Source of the DNA: JAIRTY01 sp050257395
GTDB lineage: Bacteria > Actinomycetota > Actinomycetes > Streptosporangiales > Streptosporangiaceae
DNA: 63,173 bases
Assembly (NCBI GenBank): GCA_050257395.1
Contig: JBLMWU010000294.1
Span: 1-63,173, forward strand
Direction of reading: 5' to 3'
The translations under genes were made by a program, and so were the position numbers. Shown here piece by piece: positions 60,271 to 63,173 of the stretch; positions within the stretch are counted from its first letter, which is position 1; each line of letters starts with the position of its first letter. A model generated the notes under the pieces. The model had not been told where the DNA came from, ran no database searches, and was given only the letters and a program-made list of their open reading frames with translations.

Positions 60271-60990
60271 GTGGGTTCGATCGCGGCGGAACTGGCCCGC
60301 CTCAGCGGCCCGCTTGCCTACGCGGTGGTGGCGGCGCTGGTGTTCGGGGAGTGCGCGCTGTTCCTCGGCTTCGTGATCCCGGGCGAGACCGCCGTGGTGA
60401 TCGGCGGGGTGCTGGCCAGCCGCGGCCGGGTGTCGCTGCCGCTGCTGATCGCGGTGGTGGTGGCCGCCGCCATCATCGGCCCGCTGGCCGGCTACGAGGT
60501 GGGCCGCCGGATGGGCGGCCGGGTGGTCGCCTCCCGCTACCTGCGCAAGCTGTCCGGCACGGTGGACAAGGCCACCAGGACCCTGAACGCCCGCGGCCCG
60601 GCGGCCGTGCTGGTGGGCCGGTTCACCGCGGTGCTGCGGGCCCTGATGCCCGCGCTGGCCGGCACCGCCCGGATGCCGTACCGCACCTTCGCCCTGTACA
60701 ACGCGATCGGCGGGGTGGTCTGGGGCGCCGGCTACTCGCTGCTGGGCTACCTGGCCGGGTCCGCCTACGCGGTGATCGAGCGCCGGGTCGGCGCCGGGCT
60801 GGCCATCGTCATCGCGGCGCTGCTGGTGGCCGCGGCCGCGGTGTGGGGGGTGCGCCGCCACCGGCGGGCCCGGGATGCGGCGCCGGCCGGGGCGGGCGTG
60901 CCCGCCGTGGCCCCGGCGGACGCGCTGGCCGCCGCGGCGGGCCCGGACCCGGCCGTGGCCGGCGGTGCCGCCGAGCCCGCGGAGGGCTGA
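60271..60990 (+). CDS. DedA-family membrane protein
   Basis: 239 residues from GTG 60271 with AAGGAGGGAG upstream. DedA core: FGECALFLGFVIPGETAVVIGGVLASRG, then GYEVGRRMGGRV, VLVGRFTAVLRALMPALAGTARMPYRTFALYNAIGGVVWG (the F/G-R-F-x-P-x-x-R-x-x-x-P-x-x-A-G motif, here GRFTAVLRALMPALAG). DedA proteins move polyprenyl-phosphate or phospholipids. The C-terminal 40 residues are Ala/Pro rich. Confidence 0.9.
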   Translation: MGSIAAELARLSGPLAYAVVAALVFGECALFLGFVIPGETAVVIGGVLASRGRVSLPLLIAVVVAAAIIGPLAGYEVGRRMGGRVVASRYLRKLSGTVDKATRTLNARGPAAVLVGRFTAVLRALMPALAGTARMPYRTFALYNAIGGVVWGAGYSLLGYLAGSAYAVIERRVGAGLAIVIAALLVAAAAVWGVRRHRRARDAAPAGAGVPAVAPADALAAAAGPDPAVAGGAAEPAEG

Positions 60991-61107
60991 GCCTGGCCGC
61001 GGGTTATGAATCATCTCCGGGGTGCGATTTCCTTGCCCATACCCGCTGGTAGCTATTGGGGCGTTGCCGTTCCGCCGTGCTTACATGGCACCTGGAGGTG
61101 GGGTCCG

Positions 61108-61464
61108 GTGCGGGAGTTCGGCGATCTGGAAATGGCGATCATGGACGTGATGTGGTCCGCTGCGCGCCCGTTCGCGGTCCGGGAGGTCCGGGAGCGCCTG
61201 CACTACAACCGGCCGGTCGCCTACACGACCGTGATGACGGTGATGGACATCCTGCACCGCAAGGGGGTCCTGCGGCGGGACAAGGACGGCAGGGCCTGGC
61301 GCTACTGGCCCGCTGAGGCGCGGGAGGAGCACGACGCCCGGCTGATGGCCGAGGCGCTCCGCTCGGGCGGTGACGAGAGCGTCACGATGCAGCGTTTCGT
61401 CGAGTTCGTCAGCGCGGATGAGATGGAGACACTGCGCAGAGCCATCCTCCAGGCCAGTTCCTAG
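61108..61464 (+). CDS. BlaI/MecI-family repressor
   Basis: 118 residues from GTG 61108 (GGAGG nine bases upstream). Winged helix FGDLEMAIMDVMWSAARPFAVREVRERLHYNRPVAYTTVMTVMDILHRKGVLRRDKDGRAWRYWPA, then a dimerisation helix region. Family members repress beta-lactamase or respiratory genes and are released by proteolysis by BlaR-type proteases. No BlaR homologue is visible next to it. The downstream gene starts 85 bases later. Confidence 0.9.
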   Translation: MREFGDLEMAIMDVMWSAARPFAVREVRERLHYNRPVAYTTVMTVMDILHRKGVLRRDKDGRAWRYWPAEAREEHDARLMAEALRSGGDESVTMQRFVEFVSADEMETLRRAILQASS

Positions 61465-61549
61465 ATAACATCGGCGGGCGTGACATGTCTCACGCCGCCC
61501 TATTTGGCGCGCTCGCCCCATTTGCCCCGAGGAAGCGCCCGGTGATCCG

Positions 61550-63173
61550 TTGACGACGCAGGAGACCCCGGACGCACGGCCGCTGACCTTCGCCGGTAAC
61601 GGCGGGTCAGCTGCTGATGACCGGCTGGCGTCAGCCATGAGCAGCACCCCCGCCCTGCGGGGGTTCCCCGGCGGCCCCGGCCTGCCGGGGACAGGCCAGG
61701 ACGGTGAGAGCCCGGCCGCCCAGGGCGCCAGCGGCCGCGCGTCCTCCCCGTGGCAGCGCGCCCAGCACGCCTGGCAGGCCGCGGGCGCCGACTGGGTCCG
61801 GGAGCCGGGCTGGCTGCCCGCGCCGGCCTGGTCGGACGCGGCCCGCCGGCACCGGGTCGCTGGCCCGCAGCAGGCCAAGCCGGTCGGCGCCGACTGGGAC
61901 CACACCGAGCCCATCCCGGCCATCAAGGCCGCCGGATACGGCGGCCTGCTGCGCGGGGCGGGCCACGGCAAGCCCCGGCCCGGAGGCGAGCGCGGAAGAC
62001 GCAGCCGGTTCGCCGCCCCTGGCATCGCGGGCCCGCTGATCGCCGGGGTGGCGGTGACGGCGCTGGCCGTGTCCGTCGCCACCGTCGTCCTGACCCGCCA
62101 GCCCGCACCGCCCGCCAGGCCGGCCGGCCTGCTGCCCGGCTACCCGGCTGCCCGGCTGGCGGACGCCACATTCGCGGCCGGGACCGCGGCCGCCGCCCCT
62201 GGCGTGCTGCCCGCCCTCACCGCGGTCGCCGCCGACGGCAGCACCGTGGTGGCGGCCGGCTCCCAGGCCGGGCCGCCGTCGCGGCGGGCGGTGCTGCTGG
62301 TGTCCGCCGACGGCGGCGGCAGCTGGCGGCTCGCCAGCCTGCAGGCGCCAGGCGGCGACGTGACCGGCGGCGGGGTGCCGGTCCTGCTCGCGGGCGGGCC
62401 GGGCGGCTGGCTCGCGCTGGCCTGCCAGCCCGGGGGGGCACAGTGCGGCCAGGACAACTGGGCGTCCGCGACCGGCGCTGTCTGGCACGAGCAGCCGGGC
62501 ATCGGCCTGCGGCCCGGGGACCGGGTCCTCGGCCTCGCCCGCACCGGCACCGGGTTCCTGGCGGTGGGCGTGCACGTCCCGCCCGCCGGGCCCGCCCGGC
62601 CCCGCGGCGTCCTGTGGTCGTCCCCGAACGGGGTCACCTGGCGGCGCAGCGCCGCGCCCCGGCTCGGCCTGCGTCCCGGGAACGCGGTCACCGCGCTGGA
62701 GCAGGTCGCCGCCCGCGGCGACACGATCGTGATCACCGGTGCGGCTGCCCCGGCCGGGGCCACCATCCGGGGCCGCCGGACCGCGCTGCCCGCGCCGGTG
62801 CGGGCGTGGCGGAGCGCCAACGCCGGCGCCACCTGGGCCCCGGTGCGGCTGCCCGCGGGGCACGGGGCGACCGGGCTGATCAGCGGCGTGGCCCCGGACC
62901 GCAGCGGCTTCGTGCTGATCCGCCCCGGCCGCGGGGCCGGCGGGCGGCCGGACGCCGTCGCCTACCGCTCGGCGGACGGCCTCAGCTGGCAGCTCGCGGC
63001 CGTGCTGGCGGGCGCCCGGCACACCGGCCTGCGGGTCACCGGCGTGTCCGGGAACACCAGCGGCGCGGTGCTGGCCGCCACCGAGACGGCCCGCGGCGGC
63101 CAGGCCGCCGAGGTGGCGCTGCGGACCGGTACCGGGCGGTCCTGGCAGCGGGTGCTGCTGCTAGGCCGCGCGG
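61550..63173 (+). CDS. Membrane-anchored Asp-box (BNR-like) repeat protein, partial at right edge
   Basis: An open frame runs from TTG 61550 (or ATG 61637) to the window end, 541 codons without a stop. The N-terminal 155 residues are Trp/Pro/Gly-rich and disordered. One hydrophobic helix follows (GIAGPLIAGVAVTALAVSVA, about 158-184). The extracytoplasmic part has repeated Asp-box-like motifs: SADGGGSW, SPNGVTW, SANAGATW, SADGLSW and TGTGRSW (about residues 250 to 530). This suggests a beta-propeller lectin/sialidase-like fold. Type II-like anchored sensor or glycan-binding protein; enzyme activity unproven. Confidence 0.7.
   Translation, partial: MTTQETPDARPLTFAGNGGSAADDRLASAMSSTPALRGFPGGPGLPGTGQDGESPAAQGASGRASSPWQRAQHAWQAAGADWVREPGWLPAPAWSDAARRHRVAGPQQAKPVGADWDHTEPIPAIKAAGYGGLLRGAGHGKPRPGGERGRRSRFAAPGIAGPLIAGVAVTALAVSVATVVLTRQPAPPARPAGLLPGYPAARLADATFAAGTAAAAPGVLPALTAVAADGSTVVAAGSQAGPPSRRAVLLVSADGGGSWRLASLQAPGGDVTGGGVPVLLAGGPGGWLALACQPGGAQCGQDNWASATGAVWHEQPGIGLRPGDRVLGLARTGTGFLAVGVHVPPAGPARPRGVLWSSPNGVTWRRSAAPRLGLRPGNAVTALEQVAARGDTIVITGAAAPAGATIRGRRTALPAPVRAWRSANAGATWAPVRLPAGHGATGLISGVAPDRSGFVLIRPGRGAGGRPDAVAYRSADGLSWQLAAVLAGARHTGLRVTGVSGNTSGAVLAATETARGGQAAEVALRTGTGRSWQRVLLLGRA

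Noticed and set aside
61631..63022. 463-residue minus-strand frame at the right end
   Set aside because: Low-complexity Gly/Arg/Pro composition. The plus strand carries a frame with a membrane helix and Asp-box motifs, which is the real gene.

Overview
The window is about 63 kb of very GC-rich chromosomal DNA with strong G/C third-codon bias. Its gene set is typical of a mycothiol-using, high-GC actinobacterium of the Streptomyces/Streptosporangiales/Frankia broad group: SigR-RsrA, WhiB1/WblE, DasR, SigH with an RsbW-like partner, nickel superoxide dismutase with SodX, Kgd, the HisN-RsgA-AroA run, DUF397/DUF5753 proteins and PdtaS. No tRNA, rRNA, CRISPR array, insertion sequence or prophage was recognised by eye. 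The order cannot be fixed from sequence alone. From memory of Streptomyces coelicolor, sigR-rsrA, dasR, pdtaS-wblE-DAG kinase-sigH and sodN-sodX lie in one chromosomal neighbourhood there too, so most of this window looks like conserved core with accessory inserts.

Region 1 (1-15.4 kb) is the accessory-looking part. It holds a decayed GNAT fragment, a 14-repeat TPR protein, a PIG-L deacetylase divergent from a DinB protein, an orphan 448-aa protein, a cytidine-deaminase-fold enzyme with an altered zinc motif, a methyltransferase, small kinases, a secreted pentapeptide-repeat membrane protein with a GGPQF tail, a cupin remnant, a Nudix hydrolase, a small zinc ribbon, a DUF397/DUF5753 regulator pair, CtaG and a DUF4389 protein. 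Region 2 (15.4-24 kb) holds an SDR, a CBS protein, hisN, rsgA, aroA, an SRAP (YedK) protein, a DksA-like protein, a methyltransferase, and sigR-rsrA with an exact SigR-type promoter.

Region 3 (24-36 kb) carries a tandem HD-GYP/degenerate-HD membrane pair and a biotinyl-carrier peptide coupled to a FlK-like thioesterase. A ThDP enzyme, an AlaA-like aminotransferase and a Clp-N protein with a leaderless, doubly palindromic promoter follow. A TetR-monooxygenase operon with two operators comes next, facing a DUF3311-MctP monocarboxylate uptake pair. Region 4 (36-49 kb) has a complete sugar ABC importer with its own ATPase, DUF6314, bioY, dasR, pdtaS, wblE with a CRP-like palindrome, a DAG-kinase-like gene, sigH with an anti-sigma partner, and sodN/sodX.

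Region 5 (49-63 kb) has an APC permease, a CGNR-type protein, an MDR dehydrogenase, a PadR-DUF4097 operon, kgd with its small DUF6104 neighbour, a Xi-class thiol transferase, DedA and BlaI/MecI. A membrane-anchored Asp-box protein runs off the right edge. Stress and redox control is the common thread of the core part: SigR, SigH, SodN, WblE and thiol-linked enzymes. The clearest observations are regulatory: the SigR site, the Clp-N promoter, the TetR operators and the CRP-like site. The clearest protein oddities are the degenerate HD partner, the tailed PadR and the pentapeptide-TM-tail protein.
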